From an uncultured Prevotellaceae bacterium (GTDB lineage: Bacteria; Bacteroidota; Bacteroidia; Bacteroidales; UBA3663), in contig ONNR01000017.1 of NCBI GenBank assembly GCA_900319235.1, forward strand, positions 21,593-85,592: a stretch of 64,000 nt of DNA, in the 5' to 3' direction. Positions 15,827 through 25,252 of the stretch are shown piece by piece. Numbering within the stretch: the stretch's first letter is position 1; every line of letters begins with the position of its first letter. Below the pieces are notes generated by a model that saw only the letters and a list, made by a program, of their open reading frames with translations, was not told the origin of the DNA and did no database searches. A program made the position numbers and the translations under genes.

Positions 15827-17056
15827 ATGAAAACAGCAATCATCGGAGCAGGCGCAGCGGGTTGTTTTTGCGCAAACGTTCTGAAAAGGCTCCGTCCGGA
15901 TTCGCAGATCGACGTATACGAAAGCGGGCAGAAGCCCTTGCAGAAGGTGGCTATCACAGGCGGCGGTCGATGCAATCTGACCAACAGTTTTGCCGAAGTG
16001 AGGAGCATGAACCAGGTTTATCCAAGAGGATACAATCTGATGAAGCGCCTGCTCAAGCGCTTCGACCAACGGGCTACCATGCAGTGGTTCGAGGAGGAAG
16101 GCGTGCGACTGGTGACGCAGGACGACCAATGCGTCTTCCCACAGAGCCAGGATGCAATGGAGATAGTCACGACACTGCTCAGAGGAATGCAGGGCGTGAG
16201 AATCTACACCAACCAGCGTGTGAGGGAAATCAGTCCCTGCAACGAACACAGTTACCGGATAAGCACCGACAGCCGAAGCGAAGTCTATGACAACGTGGTG
16301 GTGACGACAGGCGGCTCGCCGAAGGCATCGGGTCTGGACTTCCTTTCGGAACTGGCGCTTGAGATGGTTCCTCCCGTCCCCTCCCTATTCACCTTCAACA
16401 TCGGTGAGGAAGGCGGCAAGGATCCCATCACCACGTTAATGGGCGTGGTGGTGAAACACGCGGAAGTGCGTCTGCCGGGGACCAACTACAATGCCGATGG
16501 ACCTTTGCTAATCACCCATTGGGGCATGTCGGGCCCTGCCATCCTACGCCTGTCGAGTCATGCGGCACGCTGGCTTGCCGACAAGGGCTACCAGGCCACA
16601 CTTTCGGTGAACTGGATGGGCGACATGAACGAGGAAGAGGTGCGTACATTGCTGCAGAAACGGATGAACGAACAACCCAAGAAGCAGATAGGCACCGTCC
16701 ACCTGCTCACCCAGCGCCTATGGAATCACCTTTTAAATAAAATAGAGTTGTCCCCCGAGCGACGATGTGCCGAAGTGGGGAGCAAACAACTCAACAAACT
16801 GGTGGCGACCCTGTGCAACGACACCTACCGCATCACGGGGCAGAGCCGATACAAGGAAGAATTCGTCACCTGCGGGGGCGTATCGCTCACGAACATCGAC
16901 CCGAACACCCTGGAATGCAAGCAGCATCGGGGCGTGTATTTCGCGGGCGAAGTGCTCGACGTCGACGCCGTGACGGGCGGGTTCAACCTGCAGGCAGCAT
17001 GGACCATGGGATACATTGCGGCACAAGGGATTCTAAGGGATTGTAAGGGATTCTAA
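15827..17056 (+). CDS. BaiN/RdsA-like NAD(P)/FAD-dependent oxidoreductase (HI0933 family)
   Basis: A 409-residue flavoprotein. It opens with the FAD-binding dinucleotide fold AIIGAGAAGCFCA and an acidic strand end (VYESGQKPLQKV). The family mark GGGRCNLTN follows at about residues 45-53, with VVVTTGGSPKASG (about 148-160) and a C-terminal FAGEVLDVDAVTGGFNLQ block that closes the FAD site. HI0933-family proteins include bile-acid-converting BaiN, but most have no known substrate, so function beyond flavin-dependent redox chemistry is not assigned. The promoter is only four bases from the ATG. Confidence 0.9.
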   Translation: MKTAIIGAGAAGCFCANVLKRLRPDSQIDVYESGQKPLQKVAITGGGRCNLTNSFAEVRSMNQVYPRGYNLMKRLLKRFDQRATMQWFEEEGVRLVTQDDQCVFPQSQDAMEIVTTLLRGMQGVRIYTNQRVREISPCNEHSYRISTDSRSEVYDNVVVTTGGSPKASGLDFLSELALEMVPPVPSLFTFNIGEEGGKDPITTLMGVVVKHAEVRLPGTNYNADGPLLITHWGMSGPAILRLSSHAARWLADKGYQATLSVNWMGDMNEEEVRTLLQKRMNEQPKKQIGTVHLLTQRLWNHLLNKIELSPERRCAEVGSKQLNKLVATLCNDTYRITGQSRYKEEFVTCGGVSLTNIDPNTLECKQHRGVYFAGEVLDVDAVTGGFNLQAAWTMGYIAAQGILRDCKGF

Positions 17057-17155
17057 GGGACATTAAGGGACGAATGTTAATTGGGACGCATTCTCTATAG
17101 GGGGAGTGACGTCCCTTCTCATCCCTTAATATTCCTAAATATCCCTTATTATCTT
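17032..17155. repeat. AAGGGA / TCCCTT inverted element, copy 2
   Basis: At the 3' end of the BaiN-like gene, five AAGGGA blocks spaced by about five bases (ending AAGGGACGAATG) are followed after a short centre by an inverted series GTCCCTT, ATCCCTTA, TATCCCTTA. The first blocks overlap the stop codon region at 17056. The arms can pair into a long imperfect hairpin and may act as a terminator. Confidence 0.7.
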
Positions 17156-17275
17156 TCAAGTTTAGCAAATGCGTAACTTGAGTAAAATGATATGTAGAGT
17201 TGGCTATGAACACTATTTAACAATTAAAATAAAGAAAAGTGGAAAACACGCAAAGGTTTTTCGGAGAAAAATAAT

Positions 17276-17283
17276 TATCTTTG
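17276..17283 (+). promoter_or_regulatory. -7 box of the SLC13 permease gene
   Basis: TATCTTTG, 58 bases before ATG 17342. No clear -33 TTTG at the standard distance. It supports the internal ATG rather than the in-frame codon at 17294. Confidence 0.55.
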
Positions 17284-17341
17284 CACCGCATCATTGCGCG
17301 TGAGCGCAAGCATTATCTTAATTATTAAATATTTTTCAATA

Positions 17342-18820
17342 ATGTTCAAAACCTTTCATGGAGCCCACTTAGTGCACTCCTACCACAAGAAGAAGTCAAA
17401 GACACGCTTCAAGTTCAGCAGCTATCTGAGAATGATTATAGCCACCATCCTGGCGTTCGTCATTGCCTTCCTCCCAACCGACACCTTTGGCATTGAAGGG
17501 CTCAATGCCGTACAACAGCGCGTCATCGCAATTTTTGTCTTTGCAGCCATCATGTGGCTCACCGAAGCCATTCCCTCGTGGTGTACGTCGGTACTGATCA
17601 TCGTGGTCATGCTATTCACCATATCCGACAAGGGACTGACCCCGTTCATGGGTGTGGAGGATGCCATCTACGTTCCCTATAAGAACATCATGCACTGCTT
17701 TGCCGACCCGACCATCCTGCTCTTCATCGGCGGCTTCGTGCTAGCTATCGGACTTACCAAGACGAAACTCGACGTGGTGCTTGCCAAGAACCTGCTCGCG
17801 CCCTTCGGCACCAAGCCAGCCACCGTGCTGCTGGGCTTCATCGTCGTGACTGCCGTCTTCTCGGCTTTCGTATCGAACACGGCTACCGCAGCCATGATGC
17901 TGGCCTTCCTGGCTCCCGTACTGCGCGCCATGCCTGAAGGCTCGAAGGACCGCACTGCCCTGGCTCTCGCTATTCCCATCGGTGCCAACATCGGAGGTAT
18001 TGCAACGCCTATCGGCACTCCTCCTAACACCATCGTGCTGGGTTACCTCAACGAGAACCTCGGACTCAGCATCTCGTTCGGCGAATGGATGCTCAAGATG
18101 GTGCCCCTGGTAGCTGTTCTGCTTATTGCCGGTTGGATACTGCTCCGCATCATGTTCCCCTTCACACAGAAGGAAATCAAGCTGGACATCACCGGACACT
18201 TCCATTCGAACCACCAGTCGTGGATCGTCATCGTGACCTTCATCGTCACCATCTTCCTCTGGTGTTTTGCCGACCTCCTGAACTTAGGTTTGAACTCCAA
18301 TATCGTAGCCCTGCTCCCCGTGGCTGTCTTTGCTGCCACAGGTGTATTCACCAAGCATGACCTTGAGGAAATCAACTGGTCGGTGCTCTGGATGGTAGCC
18401 GGCGGTTTTGCACTCGGCGTGGCCCTCAACACGACCAAACTTTCGGAAGTACTGGTCAACTCGATCCCATTTGACCAGTGGAGTCCGTTACTCGTGATGA
18501 TCATCTCGGGTCTGGTATGCTACGGCTTCTCGAACTTCATCAGCCATTCGGCAGCCGCTTCGCTCCTCACTCCCGTGCTCGGCGTGGTAGCAGGTGCCAT
18601 GGTGGCCGGCGGTACGCTGACACAGGGCGGCCTGTCGCAGATGCTCATCGGCGTTGCCATCGCAGCTTCCGTCTCGATGATCCTGCCTATCTCGACACCA
18701 CCAAATGCCATTGCCCACTCGACGGGATTCATTCAGCAGAAGGACATGATCAAGGTCGGCCTGATCATCGGTCTGCTCGGCCTCGTCATCGGCTACTGCT
18801 GGATGTTCCTGGTATTCTGA
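17342..18820 (+). CDS. SLC13/DASS family anion permease
   Basis: A 492-residue inner-membrane protein from ATG 17342. After a basic N-terminus there are about eleven to twelve hydrophobic helices. The two sodium/substrate signature loops of the divalent-anion:Na+ symporters are present: FVSNTATAAMM near residue 180 and MILPISTPPNAIAHSTGF near 450. The family imports dicarboxylates, citrate, sulfate or related anions with Na+; the substrate cannot be told here. The next gene, 30 bases on, encodes an OprP-like porin, so the pair may move the same anion across outer and inner membranes. Confidence 0.9.
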   Translation: MFKTFHGAHLVHSYHKKKSKTRFKFSSYLRMIIATILAFVIAFLPTDTFGIEGLNAVQQRVIAIFVFAAIMWLTEAIPSWCTSVLIIVVMLFTISDKGLTPFMGVEDAIYVPYKNIMHCFADPTILLFIGGFVLAIGLTKTKLDVVLAKNLLAPFGTKPATVLLGFIVVTAVFSAFVSNTATAAMMLAFLAPVLRAMPEGSKDRTALALAIPIGANIGGIATPIGTPPNTIVLGYLNENLGLSISFGEWMLKMVPLVAVLLIAGWILLRIMFPFTQKEIKLDITGHFHSNHQSWIVIVTFIVTIFLWCFADLLNLGLNSNIVALLPVAVFAATGVFTKHDLEEINWSVLWMVAGGFALGVALNTTKLSEVLVNSIPFDQWSPLLVMIISGLVCYGFSNFISHSAAASLLTPVLGVVAGAMVAGGTLTQGGLSQMLIGVAIAASVSMILPISTPPNAIAHSTGFIQQKDMIKVGLIIGLLGLVIGYCWMFLVF

Positions 18821-18850
18821 CAACCACCAAACCACTAACATATTACTACT

Positions 18851-20059
18851 ATGAAAAAGCTCTTGACAATCGCAGCTGCATTTGCCTTTGCGCTGCCAGT
18901 TTGGGCCGTTGAGCCCGAAACCAACGTGGCCAATGCCGCTGAGAATCCTACGACTGTTTCATCAGAGGATGAACCTTCGGGATTCTTCACTTCGATGCTG
19001 AACGATGCCATCGAAAACGCCATGGATCCACAAGGTCCCGGCCCACGCCGCGGACATGGTGACAAACCCGCCCCGAAGGACGACAAGCCACAGTATGGCC
19101 GCACCGTAACCGGCTTCGCTTCGGCTCCCAAGTTCGGCGGTTACTACATCGGCCGCTATTCCTACAGCGACCAGGCCGGCTCGCACGGCGGAGCAGGCTT
19201 CAACCAGCGCCTCATCCGTGCATACGTTGACGGCACCATCTTCAAGGACTTCAAGTACCGCATCCAGGTACAGGTTAACAACGCCTCGTTCCATATGAAG
19301 GACGTATTCCTTGAGTGGCAGCGCTACAGCTTCTTCAAGATCAAGTTCGGTCAGTACAAGCGTGCCTTCGGCTTCGAGAACCCCATGAATCCTTGGGACA
19401 TCACCGCAGGCGACTACTCGCTCTTCACCAAGGCCCTCACTGGTCATGATGACTATGTGAAGAAGGCTGCCGGCGCCGGCTCCGACTCGGACGGCGGACG
19501 TGACCAGGGCTTGCAGATCCAGGGCGACTTCGGCAAGATGAAGGGTGGATATGACCTCATCCACTACCAGATCGGCATCTGGAACGGCCAGGGCATCAAC
19601 ACCAGTGATGCTGACGGCAAGAAGGACGTCATCGGTACCATTCAGGTTCAACCCATCAAGAACCTCTTCATCGGCTTCTTCGGCTGGCACGGCGACTACA
19701 TCTACAATGGCGTGGAGCACAGCAAGAACCGCTACGCCTTCGGCCTGAAGTACGACAACAAGGGCTGGACACTGCGCAGCGAATGGGGCCACGGACAGTC
19801 GGACCTCGGCAAGGCTGATGCCTGGTACGTGATTGGCGGTATGCCCGTCAACGACTGGTGGAAGATTGCTGCCGAATACCAGTGCTACCGTCTGGGCAAG
19901 GAGTGGGGCAACTCCCATAATATGTACTCGTTCATCTCGGACTTCCAGATCCACAAGAACCTGATGTTCCAGATTCAGTACAACTACAACAACAAGCGCT
20001 CACTCGGCGATAACTCAGACTACAACGAAATCTGGGGCGAGATCTACTTCCGCTTCTGA
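18851..20059 (+). CDS. Phosphate-selective porin O/P-like outer-membrane porin
   Basis: A 402-residue protein with a signal peptide (about 1-20, cut near VWA). A low-complexity acidic/proline segment follows (about 45-75, with GPGPRRGHGDKPAPK). The rest is a beta-barrel with alternating aromatic strands (GGYYIGRYSYSD, KYRIQVQVNNASF, IKFGQYKRAFGFENP) and a C-terminal Phe, as expected for OprO/OprP-type porins. Such porins favour phosphate or other anions. It follows the SLC13 anion permease by 30 bases and ends in a terminator, making a two-gene anion uptake unit likely. Confidence 0.85.
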   Translation: MKKLLTIAAAFAFALPVWAVEPETNVANAAENPTTVSSEDEPSGFFTSMLNDAIENAMDPQGPGPRRGHGDKPAPKDDKPQYGRTVTGFASAPKFGGYYIGRYSYSDQAGSHGGAGFNQRLIRAYVDGTIFKDFKYRIQVQVNNASFHMKDVFLEWQRYSFFKIKFGQYKRAFGFENPMNPWDITAGDYSLFTKALTGHDDYVKKAAGAGSDSDGGRDQGLQIQGDFGKMKGGYDLIHYQIGIWNGQGINTSDADGKKDVIGTIQVQPIKNLFIGFFGWHGDYIYNGVEHSKNRYAFGLKYDNKGWTLRSEWGHGQSDLGKADAWYVIGGMPVNDWWKIAAEYQCYRLGKEWGNSHNMYSFISDFQIHKNLMFQIQYNYNNKRSLGDNSDYNEIWGEIYFRF

Positions 20060-20078
20060 TTTTCAGCACCCTCACATA

Positions 20079-20109
20079 AACCTCTTCCCACCTCGGGAGG
20101 AGGTTTTTC
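20079..20109 (+). terminator. Intrinsic terminator after the porin gene
   Basis: AACCTCTTCCC pairs with GGGAGGAGGTT (one wobble) around a five-base loop, followed by a T run. Confidence 0.8.
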
Positions 20110-20198
20110 TTGTAAACTATAACATACAAACCTTCAACTAATTGGGAGGTTAGATTATTTTTTTGCACAAATAAATACCAACATATCAAGAAATTTCA

Positions 20199-20206
20199 TA
20201 TCTTTG
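20199..20206 (+). promoter_or_regulatory. -7 box of alaS
   Basis: TATCTTTG 27 bases before the ATG at 20233; the -33 region is not a clear match. Confidence 0.55.
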
Positions 20207-20232
20207 CGCGCAAAATATAAAACGAAAAAGAA

Positions 20233-22854
20233 ATGATGACTGCAAAAGAAATCCGCGAGAGCTTCCTGAAGTTCTTTGCTTCGAAGGGCTGCACCATCGT
20301 ACCATCGGCTCCGATGGTGCTCAAAGGTGACCCCACCCTGATGTTTACGAATGCTGGCATGAACCAGTTCAAGGATATCATTCTCGGCAATGTCGAGAAG
20401 AAGTTCAGCCGTGCCGCCGACAGCCAGAAATGTCTGCGCGTGAGCGGCAAGCACAACGACCTGGAGGAGGTTGGACACGACACCTACCACCACACGATGT
20501 TCGAGATGCTCGGCAACTGGTCGTTCGGCGACTACTTCAAGGAGGAAGCCATCTCGTGGGCTTGGGAATATCTGGTTGACAAGTTGCACCTCGACCCGAA
20601 GAACATGTACGCCACCGTCTTCGAGGGTTCGAAGGAGGAAGGACTCGACCGTGACAACGAGGCTGCCGCCATCTGGGAACGTTTCCTGCCGAAGGACCAC
20701 ATCCTCAACGGCAACAAGCACGATAACTTCTGGGAGATGGGCGACACAGGTCCCTGTGGCCCCTGCTCGGAGATTCACTACGACAGCCGCTCAGAGGCCG
20801 AAAAGGCTGCGACACCTGGCCGTGAACTTGTCAACAAGGATCATCCACAGGTAATCGAAATCTGGAACCTCGTCTTCATGCAGTACAACCGCAAGGCTGA
20901 CGGCAGCCTTGAGAAACTGCCTGCCCACGTGATTGACACAGGTATGGGCTTCGAGCGCCTGGTACGCACATTGCAGAACAAGACCTCGAACTACGACACC
21001 GACGTCTTCCAGCCCATCATCCAGGTGATCGGTGCCCTCAGTGGCCACACCTATGGCGAGAACGAGAAGACCGACGTGGCCATGCGCGTAATCGCCGACC
21101 ATATCCGCACCATCGCCTTTGCCATCACCGACGGTCAGTTGCCCAGCAACGCCAAGGCAGGCTACGTAATCCGTCGCATCCTGCGCCGTGCAGTACGTTA
21201 TGCCTACACCTATCTTGGCCAGAAGGATGCCTTCCTTTACAAGCTGCTCCCCGTGCTCATCGAAACCATGGGCGATGCCTATCCCGAACTGAAGGCCCAG
21301 AACGAACTCATCGTGAAGGTCATCAAGGAGGAGGAAGACAGTTTCCTGCGCACCCTGGCTGGTGGCATCAAGCGTCTTGAGAACATCATGGCCGACACCA
21401 AGGCCAGCGGAAAGACCGTGATTGACGGCAAGGATGCCTTCACGCTCTTCGACACCTTCGGATTCCCACTCGACCTCACCGAACTCATCGCACGCGAAAA
21501 TGCGCTGACCATCGACGAGGAGGGCTTCAAGGTAAATATGCAGGCTCAAAAGGAACGTGCACGCAACGCTGCCGCTGTTGAGAACGGCGACTGGGTGGAA
21601 CTCCATGCAGGCACTACCGACTTTGTGGGCTACGACTTCCTCGAAGCCGAGACCGAAGTACTGCGCTACCGCAGCATCAAGCAGAAGAACAAGACCTTCT
21701 ACCAGATCGTGCTCGAGAAGACACCATTCTACGGCGAGATGGGCGGACAAGTTGGCGACAAGGGTGTGCTCGTCTTCGGCGAAGGCGAAGCCATCAAGGT
21801 CATCGACACCAAGCGCGAGAACAACCTCGCCGTACACATTGTCGAGAAACTGCCTGCCGACATCACCGCTCCAGTAGTTGCCAAGGTCGACGAGGAGTCG
21901 CGTATCGCCATCGAGTGCAACCACACGGCTACCCATATCCTCGACTACTGCCTGCGCAAGGTGCTGGGCACCCACGTTGAGCAGAAGGGTTCGTACGTGA
22001 GCAGCGAAAGCCTGCGTTTCGACTTCAGCCACTTCCAGAAGGTGACCGATGCCGAAATCCGCGAGGTAGAACATCTGGCCAACAAGATGGTGCGTGAGGG
22101 CATCGCTATCGAAGAGCATCGCAACATGCCTATCGACGAGGCCCGCAAGATGGGCGCCATCGCCCTCTTCGGCGAAAAGTACGGTGACGAGGTGCGTGTA
22201 GTTAAGTTCGGTCCCAGCATCGAACTCTGTGGCGGCACCCACATCAACAACACGGGCCGCATCGGCATGATTCGCATCTTGTCGGAGTCGTCGGTAGCAG
22301 CCGGCGTTCGCCGTATCGAAGCCATCACCGGCAAGGCCGTTGAAGACATGCTCGACAATATGCAGGACACCCTCCGCAACTTGAGGGAGATGTTCAACAA
22401 TGCCCCCAACCTCGTCAGCGCCATCAAGCATCAACTCGAGGAGGACAGTTTCATCAAGCAGCAGCTCAACGAAATCAAGAAGCAGCAGGAGCAGCAGATG
22501 AAGCACAAGTTTGCCGAGAAGGCTGTCGAAATCAACGGTATGCGTGTCGTTAAGATCCTGCAACCCTTGGAGCCCGATTCGATCAAGAACATCGCATTCC
22601 AACTGCGCCAGGAGAACCAGAACATGATCATCGTGGCAGGTACCTCCTTCCAGACCAAGCCTTTGCTCACCGTGGCCATCAGCGACGACATCGTAAAACA
22701 GGGCAACCTGAATGCCGGCCAGTTGGTGAAGGGCGCTGCCAAACTCATCAGCGGTGGCGGCGGTGGACAGCCACACTTCGCCCAGGCCGGTGGCAAGAGC
22801 GAAGACGGACTGCCAGCAGCCATCGACTTCATTCTCGATGCCATCAGGAAGTAA
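20233..22854 (+). CDS. alaS: Alanine--tRNA ligase
   Basis: An 873-residue cytoplasmic enzyme that charges tRNA-Ala. The class II catalytic domain is at the N-terminus ([53 protein letters not shown]). The editing domain has HTATH at 564-568 and CGGTH at 666-670, which bind zinc for hydrolysis of mischarged Ser/Gly. The C-Ala domain has a glycine-rich [14 protein letters not shown] near the end. Length is normal for bacteria. Two adjacent ATGs (20233 and 20236) are both possible. It is followed after 22 bases by the DUF1573 gene. Confidence 0.98.
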   Translation: MMTAKEIRESFLKFFASKGCTIVPSAPMVLKGDPTLMFTNAGMNQFKDIILGNVEKKFSRAADSQKCLRVSGKHNDLEEVGHDTYHHTMFEMLGNWSFGDYFKEEAISWAWEYLVDKLHLDPKNMYATVFEGSKEEGLDRDNEAAAIWERFLPKDHILNGNKHDNFWEMGDTGPCGPCSEIHYDSRSEAEKAATPGRELVNKDHPQVIEIWNLVFMQYNRKADGSLEKLPAHVIDTGMGFERLVRTLQNKTSNYDTDVFQPIIQVIGALSGHTYGENEKTDVAMRVIADHIRTIAFAITDGQLPSNAKAGYVIRRILRRAVRYAYTYLGQKDAFLYKLLPVLIETMGDAYPELKAQNELIVKVIKEEEDSFLRTLAGGIKRLENIMADTKASGKTVIDGKDAFTLFDTFGFPLDLTELIARENALTIDEEGFKVNMQAQKERARNAAAVENGDWVELHAGTTDFVGYDFLEAETEVLRYRSIKQKNKTFYQIVLEKTPFYGEMGGQVGDKGVLVFGEGEAIKVIDTKRENNLAVHIVEKLPADITAPVVAKVDEESRIAIECNHTATHILDYCLRKVLGTHVEQKGSYVSSESLRFDFSHFQKVTDAEIREVEHLANKMVREGIAIEEHRNMPIDEARKMGAIALFGEKYGDEVRVVKFGPSIELCGGTHINNTGRIGMIRILSESSVAAGVRRIEAITGKAVEDMLDNMQDTLRNLREMFNNAPNLVSAIKHQLEEDSFIKQQLNEIKKQQEQQMKHKFAEKAVEINGMRVVKILQPLEPDSIKNIAFQLRQENQNMIIVAGTSFQTKPLLTVAISDDIVKQGNLNAGQLVKGAAKLISGGGGGQPHFAQAGGKSEDGLPAAIDFILDAIRK

Positions 22855-22876
22855 TCACCCCTAACACTTCAAAGCC

Positions 22877-23959
22877 TTGAAACCAAGACTTATCTCCACC
22901 CTGTTCGTATTCTTCACGTCAGTCTCCCTTCTTTTGGCCGATGCCAAGATCAAGTTCACGACCAATACGCACGACTTCGGCACCATTCAGGAGAAGGACG
23001 GCGACGTGACGGCAAAGTTCGAATTCACCAACACAGGTGACTCCCCCTTGCTCATCACCCGCGCCACGGCGACCTGCGGATGCACCACCCCCGAGCATCC
23101 CAAGAAACCACTGCGCCCCGGCGAGAAGGGCGAGATTGTCGTGACCTATCACGCCAAGGGCCGTCCCGGTCCGTTCGACAAGAGCATCTATGTCTATTCG
23201 AACGATGCAAAGAACGAAAAGGTGCTGCTCACCATCACTGGCAATGTCGTCAGTGCCACCGGTGTGCGCGAAACGTTTACCGAAGAACTGGGTGGAGGTC
23301 TGCGTGTGAAGACTCTCTCGCTCAATTTCTTCGACGTCTATCCCGGACGCAACAATCGTACCCGCACCCTCGCCGTCTATAACGAAGGCGACACACCCAT
23401 GACACTCACCTACCGCAATGTGCCCAAACACATCCACATCGACTGCGATCCCGAAGTGATTGAGCCCAAGCAGCAGGGACGTGTGCTGGTGACCTTCGAG
23501 ACCGAAAAGGTGAAGGACTGGGGCACGCGCACCGACGTGATTGACATCTACGTGAGGGGACAGGAGACGAGGATGAAGAACAACCACATCACGTTGTTGG
23601 CCGACATCTGGGAGGATTTCAGCAAACTCTCCAAGGAACAGCGCCAGAATGCGCCCGAAATTGAGGTTTCGAACACCATCCTTGACTTTGAGCGTGGCAA
23701 CAATACCCGCACTCGTGAGCTGACCGTGCGCAACACCGGCAAGGAGACACTCCAGATACGCAAAGTACAGCACGACGATGCCGAGGCCTTCAAGACCACC
23801 ATCGAGAAGACTTCGTTGAAGCCGGGCGAAGCAACCAAAATGCGCGTCACCTTCGATCCTTCCAAGACCAAGAAGCGCAGCATCAATCAGCACCTTACCA
23901 TCATCAGCAACGACCCAAGCAATTCGCGCGTCATTGTCAACATCCAGGCAGGGAAGTAG
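22877..23959 (+). CDS. DUF1573 domain exported protein
   Basis: A 360-residue protein starting at TTG 22877, directly before a signal peptide (LISTLFVFFTSVSLLLADA). The DUF1573 domain occupies about residues 28-125 (HDFGTIQEKDGDVTAKFEF, then the ATCGCTTPEHPKKPLRPGE hallmark). Two or three further Ig/ASPM-SPD2-like beta-sandwich modules follow, each with an NTGDSPL-, NEGDTPM- or NTGKETL-type turn. The family is abundant and exported in Bacteroidota but has no proven function. It lies 22 bases after alaS and ends in a strong terminator, so it may share the alaS transcript. Confidence 0.88.
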   Translation: MKPRLISTLFVFFTSVSLLLADAKIKFTTNTHDFGTIQEKDGDVTAKFEFTNTGDSPLLITRATATCGCTTPEHPKKPLRPGEKGEIVVTYHAKGRPGPFDKSIYVYSNDAKNEKVLLTITGNVVSATGVRETFTEELGGGLRVKTLSLNFFDVYPGRNNRTRTLAVYNEGDTPMTLTYRNVPKHIHIDCDPEVIEPKQQGRVLVTFETEKVKDWGTRTDVIDIYVRGQETRMKNNHITLLADIWEDFSKLSKEQRQNAPEIEVSNTILDFERGNNTRTRELTVRNTGKETLQIRKVQHDDAEAFKTTIEKTSLKPGEATKMRVTFDPSKTKKRSINQHLTIISNDPSNSRVIVNIQAGK

Positions 23960-24041
23960 GCACATCGGACAAAGCGAATAGCATGGCCCTTGGATTGGGT
24001 GCCAAAAAATGCCAAATATACTTTTCAAAGCAGACTTTTAT

Positions 24042-24083
24042 AGCAAAATAATGAGCCTTGGAAGTTCATTATTTTGCTTTTTC
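24042..24083 (+). terminator. Intrinsic terminator after the DUF1573 gene
   Basis: A perfect 13-bp stem AGCAAAATAATGA / TCATTATTTTGCT (24042-24054 with 24066-24078) with T run. It separates the alaS unit from mdh. Confidence 0.85.
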
Positions 24084-24115
24084 TGTGTAAATTACATTTA
24101 AAAATAGTAAATTTG
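24084..24115 (+). promoter_or_regulatory. Promoter of mdh
   Basis: TGTG (24084-24087, one mismatch to TTTG), 20-base spacer, TAAATTTG (24108-24115); leader of about 60 bases. Confidence 0.65.
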
Positions 24116-24177
24116 CAACGTTATAATATTCCCAAGCAATAAATACAATATTCGATTATCATTAAAACAATAAAGCA

Positions 24178-25179
24178 ATGGCAACTTATTTGACTAACGA
24201 CAAACTCGTTATTGTTGGCGCCGCAGGTATGATTGGCTCCAACATGGTACAGACCGCACTCACCATGAGAATGACCCCAAACATTTGCCTTTATGACGTT
24301 TACGCTCCCGGTCTTGAGGGCGTAGCCGAGGAAATGTTCCACTGTGGTTTCGAAGGTGCCAACATCACCTGGACTACAGACGTCAAGGAAGCCTTCACCG
24401 ATGCCAAGTATATCATCTCTTCGGGTGGTGCTCCACGTAAGGCAGGCATGACCCGCGAGGATCTGCTGAAGGGCAACTGTGAGATCGCACGCGGTCTTGG
24501 CGAGGACATCCAGGCATATTGCCCCGATGTAAAGCATGTTGTTATCATCTTCAACCCAGCCGACCTCACCGGTCTCGTAACTCTTCTCTATTCCGGTTTG
24601 AAGCCAAGCCAGGTTACTACTCTTGCCGCCCTCGACTCTACCCGTCTGCAGAGTGCTTTGGCCAAGAAGTTCCACGTACAGCAGTCGAGCATCACCGGTT
24701 GCCGCACCTTCGGTGGCCATGGTGAGCAGATGGCAGTATTCGGAAGCAAGGTGAAGATCGGCGATCGCACCCTTTCTGACCTTGTCGGCACACCTGAGTT
24801 CTCGAACGAGGAGTGGGCAGAAATGAAGAAGGCTGTGACCAAGGGCGGTGCCAAGATCATTGAGCTCCGCGGCCGTAGCTCGTTCCAGAGCCCATCGTAC
24901 TGCGCTGTCGAAATGATTCGTTCGGTGATGGGTGGCGAGCCTTTCCGTTGGCCTGCAGGCACCTATTGCAACGATGCCAAGTACAACCACATCATGATGG
25001 CCATGGACACCACCATGGACGAGCGTGGCTGCACCTACGTCAACCCAGTAGGTACTCCTGAGGAGATGGCCAGCCTCGATGCTTCGTACGAGCACCTCTG
25101 CAAGATGCGCGACGAGCTCGTTACCCTTGACATTGTTCCTCCCATCTCGGAGTGGAGCAAGGTCAATCCTAACCTTTAA
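24178..25179 (+). CDS. mdh: Malate dehydrogenase
   Basis: A 333-residue cytoplasmic enzyme of the LDH/MDH superfamily that interconverts malate and oxaloacetate with NAD(H). It has the Rossmann start KLVIVGAAGMIGSNMVQTAL, the acidic strand end LYDVYA, the substrate-loop region GGAPRKAGMTREDLL with the binding Arg, IFNPADLT, and the catalytic His in CRTFGGHGEQMAVF. This form, longer than MDH of enterobacteria, is usual in Bacteroidales, where it serves the reductive branch to fumarate and succinate. It is monocistronic, between its own promoter and terminator. Confidence 0.95.
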   Translation: MATYLTNDKLVIVGAAGMIGSNMVQTALTMRMTPNICLYDVYAPGLEGVAEEMFHCGFEGANITWTTDVKEAFTDAKYIISSGGAPRKAGMTREDLLKGNCEIARGLGEDIQAYCPDVKHVVIIFNPADLTGLVTLLYSGLKPSQVTTLAALDSTRLQSALAKKFHVQQSSITGCRTFGGHGEQMAVFGSKVKIGDRTLSDLVGTPEFSNEEWAEMKKAVTKGGAKIIELRGRSSFQSPSYCAVEMIRSVMGGEPFRWPAGTYCNDAKYNHIMMAMDTTMDERGCTYVNPVGTPEEMASLDASYEHLCKMRDELVTLDIVPPISEWSKVNPNL

Positions 25180-25201
25180 TCCTTTCTCGGATTCCCATAT
25201 G

Positions 25202-25234
25202 CCCCCGCTTCAGACTCTGTGGCGGGGGTTGTTT
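25202..25234 (+). terminator. Intrinsic terminator after mdh
   Basis: CCCCCGC (25202-25208) pairs with GCGGGGG (25222-25228), followed by TTGTTTT. Confidence 0.85.
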
Positions 25235-25252
25235 TACCACAACACACACATT

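Noticed and set aside
25079..25252. Longer N-terminus of the PcRGLX-like protein
   Set aside because: It lies inside mdh and its terminator; the signal peptide begins at 25253.
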